Shown here: positions 25,560 to 34,868 of the stretch, in pieces
How the letters are laid out: every line of letters begins with the position of its first letter
How positions within the stretch are numbered: position 1 is the first letter of the stretch
NCBI RefSeq assembly: GCF_010731595.1
Contig: NZ_AP022582.1
Location: 186,001-250,000, forward strand
Direction: 5' to 3'
DNA: 64,000 nucleotides
Source: Mycobacterium seoulense
Lineage (GTDB): Bacteria > Actinomycetota > Actinomycetes > Mycobacteriales > Mycobacteriaceae
Notes under the pieces: generated by a model
What the model was told of the DNA's origin: nothing
Databases searched by the model: none
Seen by the model: the letters and a program-made list of their open reading frames with translations, nothing else
Translations under genes and position numbers: made by a program

Positions 25560-25872
25560 ATGCGAGTCTCCGGTCTCCGATGATGGGTGGTCGTGCCCGC
25601 TGTCCATCTGCGCAAACAGCTTGTATTCCGTTGTCGTCGGGTGCGAACGGCAACCTCCGCCGTCGCGCATCCCTCGGGGCCAATGGCATCTGTTTCGGGA
25701 CCAATGCCCCTGGGAGAGAGTCGTTTCCCCGCCATAGCGTCATGGCTCAGCCAGATGAAAATTCCCTGCCTACAGCTCAGCAGAGGAGACCGCGATGAGC
25801 AATAGCAACCTATGACCGCGGGAATGCGAGGGCAGTGCCGGCGCGCTGTGGAATTGGTGACGAACCCGGGAC
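25560..25872. promoter_or_regulatory. divergent promoter region between norB and truncated haemoglobin
   Basis: These 313 bases lie between the start codons of the divergent NO reductase and haemoglobin genes and hold no convincing gene. Their main visible structure is a tandem pair of DosR-like elements at 25675-25713. Short open frames here are not supported by a family or ribosome binding site. Confidence 0.6.
25675..25713 (-). promoter_or_regulatory. tandem DosR-like boxes upstream of norB
   Basis: Two near-identical 13-mers, CGGGGCCAATGGC at 25675-25687 and CGGGACCAATGCC at 25696-25708, repeat with a 21-base period, close to two DNA turns. The second fits the DosR core geometry GGGAC-N4-GNCCC (GGGAC-CAAT-GCCCC), with 14 of 20 positions matching the mycobacterial DosR consensus. 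The centres lie about 122 and 144 bases upstream of norB. DosR responds to hypoxia and NO, which suits an NO reductase. The same element occurs upstream of the universal stress gene at 43240. Confidence 0.55.
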
Positions 25873-26295
25873 GTGACCATGGCTGAAGCGAGCGCCGATC
25901 TGGTCGACCGTGCCGACGTGGAGGCGCTCCTGCGCCGCTTCTACGGGCGGGCGCTGGCCGACGAGGTGCTGGCCGAGCCGTTCTCCGAGCTGCGGGCCGT
26001 CGGTTTGGACTCACACATTCCGACGATGTGCGACTTCTGGGAGACGGTGCTCTTTCGCGCGGGACGCTACCGCGGTAGCGCGCTGCAGGCGCACCGCGAC
26101 ATCCACCGCCGGACACCACTGTCCAACCGGCACTTTCTGCGCTGGCTCACCATCTGGCACGACACCGTCGACGAAATGTATTGCGGGGCAGCGGCTGACC
26201 GGGCAAAGATTCAGGCCGCCAGGATCGCGTGGGCCATGCACCGCCGGCTGACCGGACTCGATGCGCCCGAACTGCTCGCCACCGTCGCCTCGTGA
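25873..26295 (+). CDS. group III truncated haemoglobin
   Basis: This 140-residue protein has the pattern of group III (HbP/Ctb-type) truncated globins: LLRRFYGRALADEVLAEPFSEL, MCDFWETVLFRAGRYRGSALQAHRDIHRRTPLSNRHFLRWL and IAWAMHRRLTG. The proximal haem histidine is expected in the AHRDIH segment. Group III globins are tied to NO/oxygen handling. The gene is divergent from the quinol NO reductase, so the pair probably forms one NO-defence unit. A GTG at 25873 and an ATG at 25879 are both possible starts. Confidence 0.88.
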   Translation: MTMAEASADLVDRADVEALLRRFYGRALADEVLAEPFSELRAVGLDSHIPTMCDFWETVLFRAGRYRGSALQAHRDIHRRTPLSNRHFLRWLTIWHDTVDEMYCGAAADRAKIQAARIAWAMHRRLTGLDAPELLATVAS

Positions 26296-27663
26296 TCAGC
26301 CGTGGCTGATCCGCAGCAGCTCGTCCAGGTTGGGCAGCTTGACGCGGGGGCGCCCGTGCGGCTCGCCGGCGGCACGCTCGTGACGGTCGATGATCTCCCA
26401 GTGCGCGGAGGTGACCAGCTTCGGCTGGCGTGAGGCGAGCCAGTCGGCCAGCTTGTCGGCGTGGTCGTCGGCAAACTCGGCCAGGCCGCCGCCTTTGGCG
26501 CTGTCCAGATCTGCCAGCAGGGTGTCGACGGTCTCCTGCGAGTCCTTCTTATTGGTACCGATGACACCGGTCGGTCCGCGCTTGATCCAACCGACGACGT
26601 ATTCGTTGCGGCTGCCCTCGACCCGGCCGGCGGTGTTGGGGATCGTGGCGGACTTGTCGTCGAACGGCAGGCCCGGGGTGGGCACCCCCCGGTAGCCGAC
26701 CGACCGCACCACCAGCTGAACGGGCAGCTCCTCGCGCTCGCCGGTGTCCTTGGCGGATACCCGCCCGTTCTCGTCGGTGACCAGCTGGTTGCGGCCCAGC
26801 ACGATCCGCTCCACCCTGCCCTCGCCCTTGATCTCGATCGGCGAAGTCATGAACCGGAAGACGATCCGGCGATGGCCGGGCCGCGGCGCCCGCGCCGCGT
26901 AATCGCGCAACACCTTGATGTTCAGCTTCGTCGTCTTGTCCGCCGCGGCCTCATCCTCATCGGTGATGCCCTCCAGCTGCGCCGGGTCGACGATCACGTC
27001 GACCCCCTCGAGGTCTCCCAGCTCACGCAGCTCGAGGGTGGTGAACGCGGTCTGCAGGGGCCCGCGCCGGCCGAGGATCACCACCTCCTCGACGCCGCAT
27101 GGTCGCAGCGAGTCGAGCGCGTGATCGGCGATGTCGGTGACCCCCAGCATGTCGGGATCGGTGACCAGGATGCGCGCCACGTCGAGTGCCACGTTGCCGT
27201 TGCCGACGACCACGGCGCGGGCACCCGAGAGGTCGGGCGTGGCCTGCTCGAAATTGGGGTGCGCGTTGTACCAGCCGACGAAGTCGACGGCGGCGACGCT
27301 GCCCGGCAGGTCCTCCCCGGGGATGTTGAGCGCGCGGTCGGACTGTGCCCCGACGGCGTAGACGACGGCGTCGTAGCGCTCGGCCAGCTCGCTGGACTGC
27401 ACGTGCTCACCGACGACCACGTTGCCGAAGAAGCGGAAGCGCGGGTCCTCGGCGGTCTTCTCGAACTGCTTGCTGATCGACTTGATCTTCGGGTGGTCGG
27501 GCGCGACGCCGGAGCGCACCAGCCCCCACGGCGTGGGCAGCATCTCCAGCATGTCGACCGCGACATCGATGTCCTCGGCCGCGTCGGCCGCCTTGAGCAG
27601 CGACGACGCGGCGAAGAACCCCGACGGTCCGGAGCCGACGATTGCAACGTGGTATGGGCGCAT
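26296..27663 (-). CDS. fprA: NADPH-ferredoxin/adrenodoxin-type reductase FprA
   Basis: This 455-residue flavoenzyme passes electrons from NADPH to ferredoxins that serve cytochromes P450 and iron-sulphur proteins. The FAD motif VAIVGSGPSGFFAASSLL opens the protein, the NADPH motif VVVGNGNVALDVARIL lies near residue 155, and the late GWIKRGPTGVIGTNKKDS is the second FAD contact typical of the adrenodoxin-reductase type. Length matches M. tuberculosis FprA (Rv3106). It is divergent from prfB, as in that genome. Confidence 0.97.
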   Translation of the reverse strand: MRPYHVAIVGSGPSGFFAASSLLKAADAAEDIDVAVDMLEMLPTPWGLVRSGVAPDHPKIKSISKQFEKTAEDPRFRFFGNVVVGEHVQSSELAERYDAVVYAVGAQSDRALNIPGEDLPGSVAAVDFVGWYNAHPNFEQATPDLSGARAVVVGNGNVALDVARILVTDPDMLGVTDIADHALDSLRPCGVEEVVILGRRGPLQTAFTTLELRELGDLEGVDVIVDPAQLEGITDEDEAAADKTTKLNIKVLRDYAARAPRPGHRRIVFRFMTSPIEIKGEGRVERIVLGRNQLVTDENGRVSAKDTGEREELPVQLVVRSVGYRGVPTPGLPFDDKSATIPNTAGRVEGSRNEYVVGWIKRGPTGVIGTNKKDSQETVDTLLADLDSAKGGGLAEFADDHADKLADWLASRQPKLVTSAHWEIIDRHERAAGEPHGRPRVKLPNLDELLRISHG

Positions 27664-27825
27664 ACTCGACCTTCTATTCGTGCCCGGTCAGCGCGCGGGG
27701 GCAGTCGGCGCGCTGCGCGGGGCGCACATGATCGTGACTCGATGCTAAACGCATGACCGCTGGTCGTGGCCCGAGCACTCGCCGGGAGCCGGGGCGTCCG
27801 GCGGGTCCCGGTAACGTGGTCGGCT

Positions 27826-28947
27826 GTGGAACCCGACCGTCAAGCCGACATCGCCGCCCTTGACTCCACCCTGACCACGGTGGAGCGGGTGCTGGATGTG
27901 GACGGTCTGCGCAGCCGCATCGAGAAGCTCGAGCAGGAGGCGTCCGATCCCCAGTTGTGGGACGACCAGACCCGCGCGCAGCGGGTGACCAGCGAGCTGT
28001 CGCACGCTCAGGGGGAGTTGCGCCGGATCGAGGACTTGCGCAGGCGCCTCGACGACCTGCCGGTGCTCTACGAACTGGCGGCCGAAGAGGCCGAAGGCGA
28101 GGCCAGCAAAGTCGAAGCGTTCGCCGAGGCGGATGCCGAGCTGAAGGCGCTGCGCGCCGATATCGAAGCCACCGAGGTGCGCACCCTGCTCTCCGGTGAG
28201 TACGACGAACGCGAGGCCCTGGTCACCATCCGGTCCGGCGCCGGCGGGGTGGACGCCGCCGACTGGGCCGAGATGCTGATGCGGATGTACATGCGGTGGG
28301 CCGAACAGCACAAGTACCCGGTCGAAGTGTTCGACACCTCCTATGCCGAGGAGGCGGGCATCAAGAGCGCGACGTTCGCGGTGCACGCCCCGTTCGCCTA
28401 CGGCACGTTGTCCGTGGAGCAGGGCACCCATCGATTGGTGAGAATCAGCCCGTTTGACAACCAAAGTCGGCGCCAGACATCGTTCGCCGAAGTCGAGGTC
28501 CTTCCGGTGGTGGATACCACCGATCACATCGACATCCCGGAAGGCGATGTGCGCGTTGATGTTTACCGCTCCAGCGGTCCCGGCGGCCAATCGGTGAACA
28601 CCACCGACTCGGCGGTTCGTTTAACCCACATCCCAACGGGTATCGTCGTGACTTGCCAGAACGAAAAATCGCAACTGCAGAACAAGATTTCGGCAATGCG
28701 GGTGCTTCAGGCAAAATTGTTGGAGCGCAAGCGTTCCGAAGAACGCGCCGAGCTGGACGCGTTGAAAGGCGAAGGCGGCAGTTCGTGGGGCAATCAGATG
28801 CGCTCCTACGTTCTGCACCCGTATCAGATGGTCAAGGACCTGCGGACCGAGTACGAGGTCGGCAACCCGGCGGCCGTCCTGGATGGAGACATCGACGGGT
28901 TCCTGGAAGCGGGAATCCGGTGGCGCAATCGAAAAGATGACGACTAA
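27826..28947 (+). CDS. prfB: peptide chain release factor 2
   Basis: This 373-residue release factor recognises UGA and UAA stop codons. The codon-recognition tripeptide is SPF ([10 protein letters not shown]), which marks RF2, and the peptidyl-hydrolysis motif GGQ lies in [21 protein letters not shown] chose the GTG at 27826 ([13 protein letters not shown]), which matches the mycobacterial start. No programmed frameshift is needed: the frame is continuous, unlike in E. coli. The end overlaps the mechanosensitive channel gene by 11 bases. Confidence 0.97.
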   Translation: MEPDRQADIAALDSTLTTVERVLDVDGLRSRIEKLEQEASDPQLWDDQTRAQRVTSELSHAQGELRRIEDLRRRLDDLPVLYELAAEEAEGEASKVEAFAEADAELKALRADIEATEVRTLLSGEYDEREALVTIRSGAGGVDAADWAEMLMRMYMRWAEQHKYPVEVFDTSYAEEAGIKSATFAVHAPFAYGTLSVEQGTHRLVRISPFDNQSRRQTSFAEVEVLPVVDTTDHIDIPEGDVRVDVYRSSGPGGQSVNTTDSAVRLTHIPTGIVVTCQNEKSQLQNKISAMRVLQAKLLERKRSEERAELDALKGEGGSSWGNQMRSYVLHPYQMVKDLRTEYEVGNPAAVLDGDIDGFLEAGIRWRNRKDDD

Positions 28948-29932
28948 CACAACTTTTTCCGCCTCGATCGCCTTGGCAAAGGCGCTGGGCTGGCACGACT
29001 TTTGGCGCGGTGACGTCGGGCAATGGATCATCACCCGCGGTCTGCGGATCGTGATGGTGTTGATCGTGGCGGTGCTCGCGGCCCGGTTCGTCAACTGGGT
29101 GGCCCAGCAGGTGACCCGTCAGCTCAACTTGGGCTTCGCCGAAAGCGACGCGCTGGTGCGCTCGGAAGCGTCCAAGCACCGCCAGGCCATGGCGTCGGTG
29201 ATCTCCTGGGTGTCGGTGGTCCTCATCGCCATCTGGGTGATCATGCAGATCGCCGACGTGCTGCAGTTTTCGGTCGGGGGACTGGTCGCGCCGGCGACCG
29301 TGGTCGGTGCCGCGCTGGGTTTCGGCGCGCAGCAGCTGGTCAGGGACCTGCTGTCCGGGTTCTTCATCCTGGCGGAGCGCCAGTACGGCTTCGGAGATCT
29401 GGTCACCCTCACCGTCGTTTCAGCGACGGAGGCCAGCGGCACCGTCGAGAACGTGACGTTGCGGGTGACCCGGCTGCGCTCGCCCGACGGCGAGGTCTTG
29501 ACCATTCCCAACGGGCAGATCGTGAAGGTCGTGAACCTGTCCAAGGACTGGGCGCGCGCGGTGGTGGACATTCCGGTGTCCACGAACGCCGACCTGAACC
29601 GGGTCAACGAGGTCTTGCACCAGGAGTGCGACCGCGCCATGGACAACCCGGTGTTGGGCGAATTGCTGTTGGACGCCCCCACGGTGATGGGCGTGGAGAG
29701 CATCGAAGTCGACACCGTCACCCTGCGGCTGGTGGCCCGGACCCTGCCCGGCAAGCAGTTCGAGGCCGGCCGGCAACTGCGTGTCCTGGTCATTCGGGCG
29801 CTGGCGCGCGTCGGCATCATGACCGCCGCGGACGCGACGGTGGGCCTGGTGGACGACCCGTCGGTCCCGGCCGCCCAGGCCGCCGAGCAGCGAATCGACG
29901 ATGACGTGCAAGGTGCGGTGCAGAAGCGTTGA
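28937..29932 (+). CDS. small-conductance mechanosensitive (MscS-type) channel
   Basis: This 331-residue membrane protein corresponds to M. tuberculosis Rv3104c. Three hydrophobic helices (about residues 30-50, 85-105 and 110-130) lead into the MscS pore and cytosolic domain: [34 protein letters not shown] and [22 protein letters not shown]. The ATG at 28937 lies inside the end of prfB. It probably releases solutes during osmotic downshock. It is followed, with overlap, by the proline-rich gene and ftsEX. Confidence 0.9.
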   Translation: MTTNTTFSASIALAKALGWHDFWRGDVGQWIITRGLRIVMVLIVAVLAARFVNWVAQQVTRQLNLGFAESDALVRSEASKHRQAMASVISWVSVVLIAIWVIMQIADVLQFSVGGLVAPATVVGAALGFGAQQLVRDLLSGFFILAERQYGFGDLVTLTVVSATEASGTVENVTLRVTRLRSPDGEVLTIPNGQIVKVVNLSKDWARAVVDIPVSTNADLNRVNEVLHQECDRAMDNPVLGELLLDAPTVMGVESIEVDTVTLRLVARTLPGKQFEAGRQLRVLVIRALARVGIMTAADATVGLVDDPSVPAAQAAEQRIDDDVQGAVQKR

Positions 29933-30405
29933 AGTTCACCCTGAGCATCTTCGAGAAGCGCAGCGAGGACTCCGATGCGAATCGTCGCTGGCCGCATTAC
30001 ATGTTCGGCGGGCGAGCCCGCACGTCGACCATTGTGTTGATCATCGCCTTCTTCGCCGTGTGGTGGGTCTACGACACCTACCGCCCGGAACCGGCCAAGC
30101 CACCGGCGCAGCAGGTGGTGCCGCCGGGTTTCGTTCCCGACCCGAACTACACCTGGGTGCCCCGCAGCCGCGTGCAGCAGCCGCCGGCCACCCCCACCTA
30201 CACGCCGACCCCGACGAGCACGCCGCCGCCACCGCCACCACCACCGGTGACGACGACCACCACCCCGCCGGTGCAGCTGCCGCAGCTGCCTTGCCTGCTG
30301 CCGCCGCCGTTCTGCCCGCCAAGTACGAGCCCGACCGCACCGCCGCCCCAGCTACCGCAGCCGGGGCCCGGTCCGGCGCCCAGTTCACCGCCGCCAGCCA
30401 GTTGA
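29929..30405 (+). CDS. proline-rich single-pass membrane protein (Rv3103c-like)
   Basis: This 158-residue protein has a short basic cytosolic start, one membrane helix ([19 protein letters not shown]) and a long extracytoplasmic tail rich in proline and threonine, including an unbroken run of eight prolines. It occupies the place of M. tuberculosis Rv3103c between the channel gene and ftsE. Translation begins at a TTG overlapping the upstream stop (TTGA). A structural role near the cell wall or the FtsEX division complex is plausible but unproven. Confidence 0.85.
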   Translation: MKFTLSIFEKRSEDSDANRRWPHYMFGGRARTSTIVLIIAFFAVWWVYDTYRPEPAKPPAQQVVPPGFVPDPNYTWVPRSRVQQPPATPTYTPTPTSTPPPPPPPPVTTTTTPPVQLPQLPCLLPPPFCPPSTSPTAPPPQLPQPGPGPAPSSPPPAS

Positions 30406-30448
30406 CTTGGCTTGCCAGCGAAATGCACGGCTACACTGGCGTGCCGTG

Positions 30449-31138
30449 ATGATCACCCTGGACCATGTCAGCAAGAAGTACAAAGCGTCGGCCCGTCCGG
30501 CGTTGGAGGACGTCAACGTCAAAATCGACAAGGGTGAATTCGTCTTCCTGATCGGCCCGTCGGGCTCGGGCAAGTCGACGTTCATGCGGCTGCTGCTCGG
30601 TGAGGAGAACCCGACGTCCGGCGACATCCGGGTGTCGAAGTTCCATGTCAACAAGTTGCGCGGCCGCCACATACCGAAGCTGCGTCAGGTGATCGGCACC
30701 GTCTTCCAGGACTTCCGCCTGCTGCAGCAAAAGACGGTGTACGAGAACGTCGCCTTCGCGCTGGAAGTGATCGGCAAACGGACCGACGCGATCAATCGGG
30801 TGGTGCCCGAGGTGCTGGAAACCGTCGGCCTGTCGGGCAAAGCGAACCGGTTGCCCAACGAGTTGTCCGGTGGTGAGCAGCAACGCGTGGCGATCGCGCG
30901 CGCGTACGTCAACCGGCCCCTGGTTCTGCTGGCCGACGAGCCGACTGGCAATCTCGACCCCGACACCAGTAAGGACATCATGGATTTGTTGGAGCGGATC
31001 AACCGCACCGGGACGACGGTGGTGATGGCGACGCACGACCACCACATCGTCGACTCGATGCGTCAGCGCGTCGTGGAGTTGTCTCTGGGCCGGCTGGTTC
31101 GCGACGAGCAGCGCGGCATCTACGGGATGGACCGCTAA
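30449..31138 (+). CDS. ftsE: cell division ATP-binding protein FtsE
   Basis: This 229-residue ABC ATPase works with FtsX to drive peptidoglycan hydrolase activation at the division site. Walker A ([10 protein letters not shown]), the signature [14 protein letters not shown], Walker B ([12 protein letters not shown]) and the switch histidine (ATHDHHIV) are all present. Length equals the mycobacterial FtsE. The ATG at 30449 is directly preceded by a GTG that could also start. ftsX begins at the base after its stop codon. Confidence 0.98.
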   Translation: MITLDHVSKKYKASARPALEDVNVKIDKGEFVFLIGPSGSGKSTFMRLLLGEENPTSGDIRVSKFHVNKLRGRHIPKLRQVIGTVFQDFRLLQQKTVYENVAFALEVIGKRTDAINRVVPEVLETVGLSGKANRLPNELSGGEQQRVAIARAYVNRPLVLLADEPTGNLDPDTSKDIMDLLERINRTGTTVVMATHDHHIVDSMRQRVVELSLGRLVRDEQRGIYGMDR

Positions 31139-32032
31139 GTGCGCTTTGGCTTCCTGTTCAACGAGGTCCTGACCGGTCTTCGCCGCAACGTCACGATGAC
31201 GGCCGCGATGATCCTCACCACGGCCATCTCCATCGGCCTGTTCGGTGGCGGCCTGCTCGTGGTCCGGCTGGCGGACAACTCGCGGGAGATCTATCTCGAC
31301 CGCGTCGAGACGCAGGTGTTCCTCACCGATGACATCTCCGCCAACGACGCGACATGCGCGTCCGGTCCATGTAAAGCGCTGCGGGACAAGATCGATGCGC
31401 GACAGGACGTCAAATCGGTGCGCTTCGTCAACCGGCAGGACGCCTACAACGACGCGATCAAGAAGTTCCCGGAGTTCAAGGACGTCGCCGGCAAGGAATC
31501 ATTTCCCGCGTCGTTCATCGTCAAGTTGAACAACCCCGAACAGCACGCGGAGTTCGATGCCGCGATGCAGGGGCAGCCCGGGGTGCGCAGCATCCTCAAC
31601 GAAAAGGATTTGATCGACCGGCTGTTCGCGGTTCTGGACGGTTTGCGCGACGCCGCGTTCGCCGTCGCCCTGGTGCAGGCCGTGGGGGCGATCTTGCTGA
31701 TTGCCAACATGGTCCAAGTCGCGGCGTACACGCGGCGCACCGAAATCGGGATCATGCGTTCGGTCGGCGCCAGCCGCTGGTATACCCAGTTGCCCTTCCT
31801 GGTGGAGGCGATGCTGGCCGCGTCCATCGGTGTGGCCATCGCGATCGCCGGCCTGGTTCTGGTGCGGGCCTGGTTCCTCGACAACGCGCTCAGCCAGTTC
31901 TACCAAGCCCATTTGATCGCGAAGGTCGACTATGCCGACATCCTCTACATCTCGCCGTGGTTGTTCCTGCTCGGCGTGTCGATGGCAGGCCTGACCGCGT
32001 ACGCGACGTTGCGCCTCTACATCCGGCGGTAG
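31139..32032 (+). CDS. ftsX: cell division protein FtsX
   Basis: This 297-residue membrane partner of FtsE has one N-terminal helix ([23 protein letters not shown]), an extracytoplasmic domain of about 120 residues that in M. tuberculosis binds the hydrolase RipC, and three C-terminal helices. Two cysteines (C-x4-C, near residue 65) lie in the outer domain and could form a disulphide. The start is a GTG directly after the ftsE stop. Confidence 0.97.
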   Translation: MRFGFLFNEVLTGLRRNVTMTAAMILTTAISIGLFGGGLLVVRLADNSREIYLDRVETQVFLTDDISANDATCASGPCKALRDKIDARQDVKSVRFVNRQDAYNDAIKKFPEFKDVAGKESFPASFIVKLNNPEQHAEFDAAMQGQPGVRSILNEKDLIDRLFAVLDGLRDAAFAVALVQAVGAILLIANMVQVAAYTRRTEIGIMRSVGASRWYTQLPFLVEAMLAASIGVAIAIAGLVLVRAWFLDNALSQFYQAHLIAKVDYADILYISPWLFLLGVSMAGLTAYATLRLYIRR

Positions 32033-32034
32033 CT

Positions 32035-32544
32035 ATGGCCAAGGATCCCGGCCGGGCCAAGGGGGCGGGCGGCAAGCGTGGCAGCAAACAGATTGTGGCC
32101 ACCAATCGCAAAGCGCGGCACAACTATTCGATACTCGAAGAGTTCGAGGCCGGAGTGGCTTTACAAGGGACTGAAGTGAAAAGCCTGCGCCAGGGCCACG
32201 CATCGCTGGCCGACGCGTTCGCAACCGTCGACGACGGCGAAGTGTGGTTGCGTAACTTGTACATTCCGGAATACCAGCACGGTAGCTGGACCAACCATGA
32301 GCCCCGTCGCAATCGAAAGTTGTTGTTACATAGGCAACAAATCGACCGTCTGGTCGGAAAGATACGAGATGGTAACCTCGCCCTCGTGCCGATGTCTCTG
32401 TATTTCTCCGAAGGAAAGGTCAAGGTCGAGCTCGCGTTGGCGCGCGGCAAGCGAGCGCACGACAAACGTCAGGACATGGCCCGCCGCGATGCCCAGCGCG
32501 AAGTGGTCCGTGAGTTGGGTCGCCGAGCCAAGGGCATGAACTGA
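32035..32544 (+). CDS. smpB: SsrA-binding protein SmpB
   Basis: This 169-residue RNA-binding protein carries tmRNA to stalled ribosomes. The OB-fold core (NRKARHNYSILEEFEAGVALQGTEVKSLR), the segment EPRRNRKLLLHRQQI and the basic C-terminal tail (KRAHDKRQDMARRD...) are complete. The ATG at 32035 follows ftsX by two bases. Its RNA partner ssrA is encoded about 1.8 kb downstream at 34365, a close arrangement shared with other mycobacteria. Confidence 0.98.
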   Translation: MAKDPGRAKGAGGKRGSKQIVATNRKARHNYSILEEFEAGVALQGTEVKSLRQGHASLADAFATVDDGEVWLRNLYIPEYQHGSWTNHEPRRNRKLLLHRQQIDRLVGKIRDGNLALVPMSLYFSEGKVKVELALARGKRAHDKRQDMARRDAQREVVRELGRRAKGMN

Positions 32545-33386
32545 TCGGGGCCGCTTACGCCCAGCTGTCCGCCGTTACGTACGGCGTCAGCGATTTCGTG
32601 GGCGGTGTAGCCGCTCGACGGGTGGCCGCGCTGCGCGTGATGCTGGTGGTCTACCCGATCGAGACGTTTCTGCTGGGCGCATTGGCCGTGGCCGTGGGCG
32701 GGCCGATTTCGCGCGGCGCCATCTTCTGGGGCTGCCTCTATGGCGTCGGCATGGCGGTCGGCATGTGGGCGTTCTTCGCGGCGCTGGGTGCCGGGCCGAT
32801 CTCCGTCGTCTCACCGTTGGCGGCCGTCCTCAACGCCGCCGTGCCGGTGGCGGTCGGGGTGGCGCTGGGGGAGCGGCCGGGGCCAGGGGCGTCGGTGGGG
32901 GTGGTGCTGGCCCTCGTCGCGGTCATGCTGGTGAGCCGGGAGGCCACCGCCCAGGGCGTCACGCCGTATCGATTCACCCCGAAGGTGGCGTGGCTCACGC
33001 TCCTGGCCGGCTCGGCGATGGGGCTGAACCTGGTGTTTCTCCACCAGGCGCCGCACGCATGCAAACTGTGGCCGCTGGTGTTCGCCCGGCTCTCGGCCAC
33101 GGTGGTGATCTTCGTGATGGCGGCGGCCAGCGACAACCTGCGCGCTCCGCGCGGAAAGCCGATGAAGCTGGCCTGGGCGGTGGCATTCTTGGACATCTGC
33201 GCCAACGTCACCATGCTGCTGGCGCTGCACACCTGGTTGCTTTCGCTGGCGAGCATCCTGATCTCGCTCTACCCGGCGGCAACGGTCGTGCTGGCGATGG
33301 TCGTCTTGCGCGAGCGACTGACGCGCTGGCAGGGGTTCGGCATGGTGATGGCCATGGGGTCCGTGGCCATGATCGCCGCAAGCTGA
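32541..33386 (+). CDS. EamA/DMT-type membrane transporter
   Basis: This is a drug/metabolite-transporter family protein with ten predicted membrane helices built as two EamA halves. The first GTG (32598) would cut the first helix. The frame upstream reads LIGAAYAQLSAVTYGVSDFVGG, a typical EamA beginning, and can only start at a CTG at 32541 that overlaps the smpB stop (CTGA). I therefore extend to 32541 (281 residues). The substrate is unknown. If CTG is not used, the gene is 262 residues from 32598. Confidence 0.75.
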   Translation: MIGAAYAQLSAVTYGVSDFVGGVAARRVAALRVMLVVYPIETFLLGALAVAVGGPISRGAIFWGCLYGVGMAVGMWAFFAALGAGPISVVSPLAAVLNAAVPVAVGVALGERPGPGASVGVVLALVAVMLVSREATAQGVTPYRFTPKVAWLTLLAGSAMGLNLVFLHQAPHACKLWPLVFARLSATVVIFVMAAASDNLRAPRGKPMKLAWAVAFLDICANVTMLLALHTWLLSLASILISLYPAATVVLAMVVLRERLTRWQGFGMVMAMGSVAMIAAS

Positions 33387-33428
33387 CGGCCGCGCCCGTG
33401 CGGTAGCCGACCGGCCTACTATCCGAGA

Positions 33429-34274
33429 ATGGCCGATCGCCCCGTCACAAAGCTCGACAAGTCCGATGTGCTCGCTGGTCTGTTCGCGGTGTGGGACGAC
33501 ATCACCGTGCTGCTGGGCGGGCTGGCCGAAGCGGATTGGCGGGCGGCCAGCCCGCTGCCGGGCTGGGACGTCAAGGCGCTGGTAGCGCACATGATCGGCA
33601 CCGAATCCTTCCTCGCCGGTGTGTCCGCGCCCCAGCCCGACATCGACGTCTCGACGCTCGAGCACGTCCGCAACGACATCGGCGTGATGAACGAGTGCTG
33701 GGTGCGTCACCTCAGCGGGGAACCCGGTGAAGACGTGCTCAACCGGTTCAGGGACATCACCGATCAGCGGCGCAAGGCGCTGGCGGCCATGCCCGCCGAA
33801 GAGTGGGACGCCGTGACGCTGACGCCCGTCGGTCCGGAAAGCTACGGGCGGTTCATGCGGGTCCGGGTGTTCGACTGCTGGATGCACGAGCAGGACATTC
33901 GCGACGCGCTAGGGCGGCCGGCGTCGGATGACCAGCTTGTCGGGCCCGCTTCGGAACTGTCTCTCGACGAGATCACCGGGACGATGGGCTACGTGGTGGG
34001 CAAACGGGGCAAAGCGCCCGAGGGGTCGCGTGTCCTGTTCGAGCTGACCGGACCGCTTTCCCGTGACATCCGCGTCAGCGTCGATGGCCGGGCCCGGGTG
34101 GTCGACGACTTCGGTGGCCAGGAGCCGACCGTGACGATCCGGCTGGACGGGCTGCAGTTCACCCGGCTTGCCGGCGGGCGGCCGATGTGCCCCGGCCGGC
34201 CCCGGCACGTTGACCTCGGCGGCGACAAGGACGTGGCCGCCCGGGTCGTCGAGCACCTCAATTTCGTGATCTGA
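33429..34274 (+). CDS. mycothiol-dependent maleylpyruvate isomerase (MDMPI) family protein
   Basis: This 281-residue protein has a DinB-like four-helix N-terminal domain (PLPGWDVKALVAHMIGTESFLAG; DCWMHEQDIRDALG) and a C-terminal SCP2-like half. The spaced histidines in AHMIG and MHEQD are the expected metal ligands. Family members use mycothiol as cofactor or nucleophile. It occupies the place of M. tuberculosis Rv3099c after smpB. The natural substrate is unknown. Confidence 0.85.
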   Translation: MADRPVTKLDKSDVLAGLFAVWDDITVLLGGLAEADWRAASPLPGWDVKALVAHMIGTESFLAGVSAPQPDIDVSTLEHVRNDIGVMNECWVRHLSGEPGEDVLNRFRDITDQRRKALAAMPAEEWDAVTLTPVGPESYGRFMRVRVFDCWMHEQDIRDALGRPASDDQLVGPASELSLDEITGTMGYVVGKRGKAPEGSRVLFELTGPLSRDIRVSVDGRARVVDDFGGQEPTVTIRLDGLQFTRLAGGRPMCPGRPRHVDLGGDKDVAARVVEHLNFVI

Positions 34275-34364
34275 TCGCAGCGGCGGTCCGGAAGATAAGT
34301 CCGTTGCCGCGCGTTGATAGCGGCGTACCATGGATTGTCCTGCCGAAAATCGGCGGGGATGCGA

Positions 34365-34732
34365 GGGGCTGAACGGTTTCGACTTCGCGCATCGAATCAA
34401 GGGAAGCGTGCCGGTGCAGGCAAGAGACCACCGTAAGCGTCGTTGCAACCAGATAAGCGCCGATTCACATCAGCGCGACTACGCTCTCGCTGCCTAAGCG
34501 ACAGCTAGTCCGTCAGACCGGGAACTCCCTCGACCCGGAGCCTGGCGTCAGCTAGAGGGATCCACCGATGAGTTCGGTCGCGGGACTCATCGGGACACCA
34601 ACAGCGACTGGGATCGTCATCCTGGCTGGTTCGCGTGACCGGGAGATCCGAGCAGAGGCATAGCGAACTGCGCACGGAGAAGCCTTGAGGGAATGCCGTA
34701 GGACCCGGGTTCGATTCCCGGCAGCTCCACCA
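34365..34732 (+). ncRNA. ssrA: transfer-messenger RNA (ssrA)
   Basis: This 368-base tmRNA begins GGGGCTGAACGGTTTCGACTTC and ends in a tRNA-like T arm (GGGTTCGATTCCC) and GGCAGCTCCACCA, with CCA encoded. The internal tag frame at 34459-34497 reads ADSHQRDYALAA followed by TAA; this is the mycobacterial degradation tag. The length equals that of M. tuberculosis tmRNA. It rescues ribosomes stalled on broken messages together with SmpB. Confidence 0.99.
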
Positions 34733-34747
34733 AGAATTGCTGGTCAG

Positions 34748-34777
34748 GGCCAACAGGCTCTGGCCGGTTTTCTTTTC
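34748..34777 (+). terminator. probable intrinsic terminator of ssrA
   Basis: A hairpin with stem GGCCA/TGGCC and an 8-base loop (34748-34765) is followed by GGTTTTCTTTTC. It begins 15 bases after the tmRNA 3' end and has one of the very few T-rich tracts in the area, so it is a credible Rho-independent terminator. Stem length is modest. Confidence 0.6.
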
Positions 34778-34868
34778 GTCGAGATGTGCTGACTATCTTC
34801 ATGCTGAGCCCGACGGCCGTTCCGCTACGAAAAGTGGAGCGACGGGGGCCCTGTATCAAGGAGTGCTC

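Noticed and set aside
34600..34732. Separate tRNA gene near the tRNA-like sequence
   Set aside because: The T arm and CCA end belong to the tmRNA; there is no complete cloverleaf with an anticodon.
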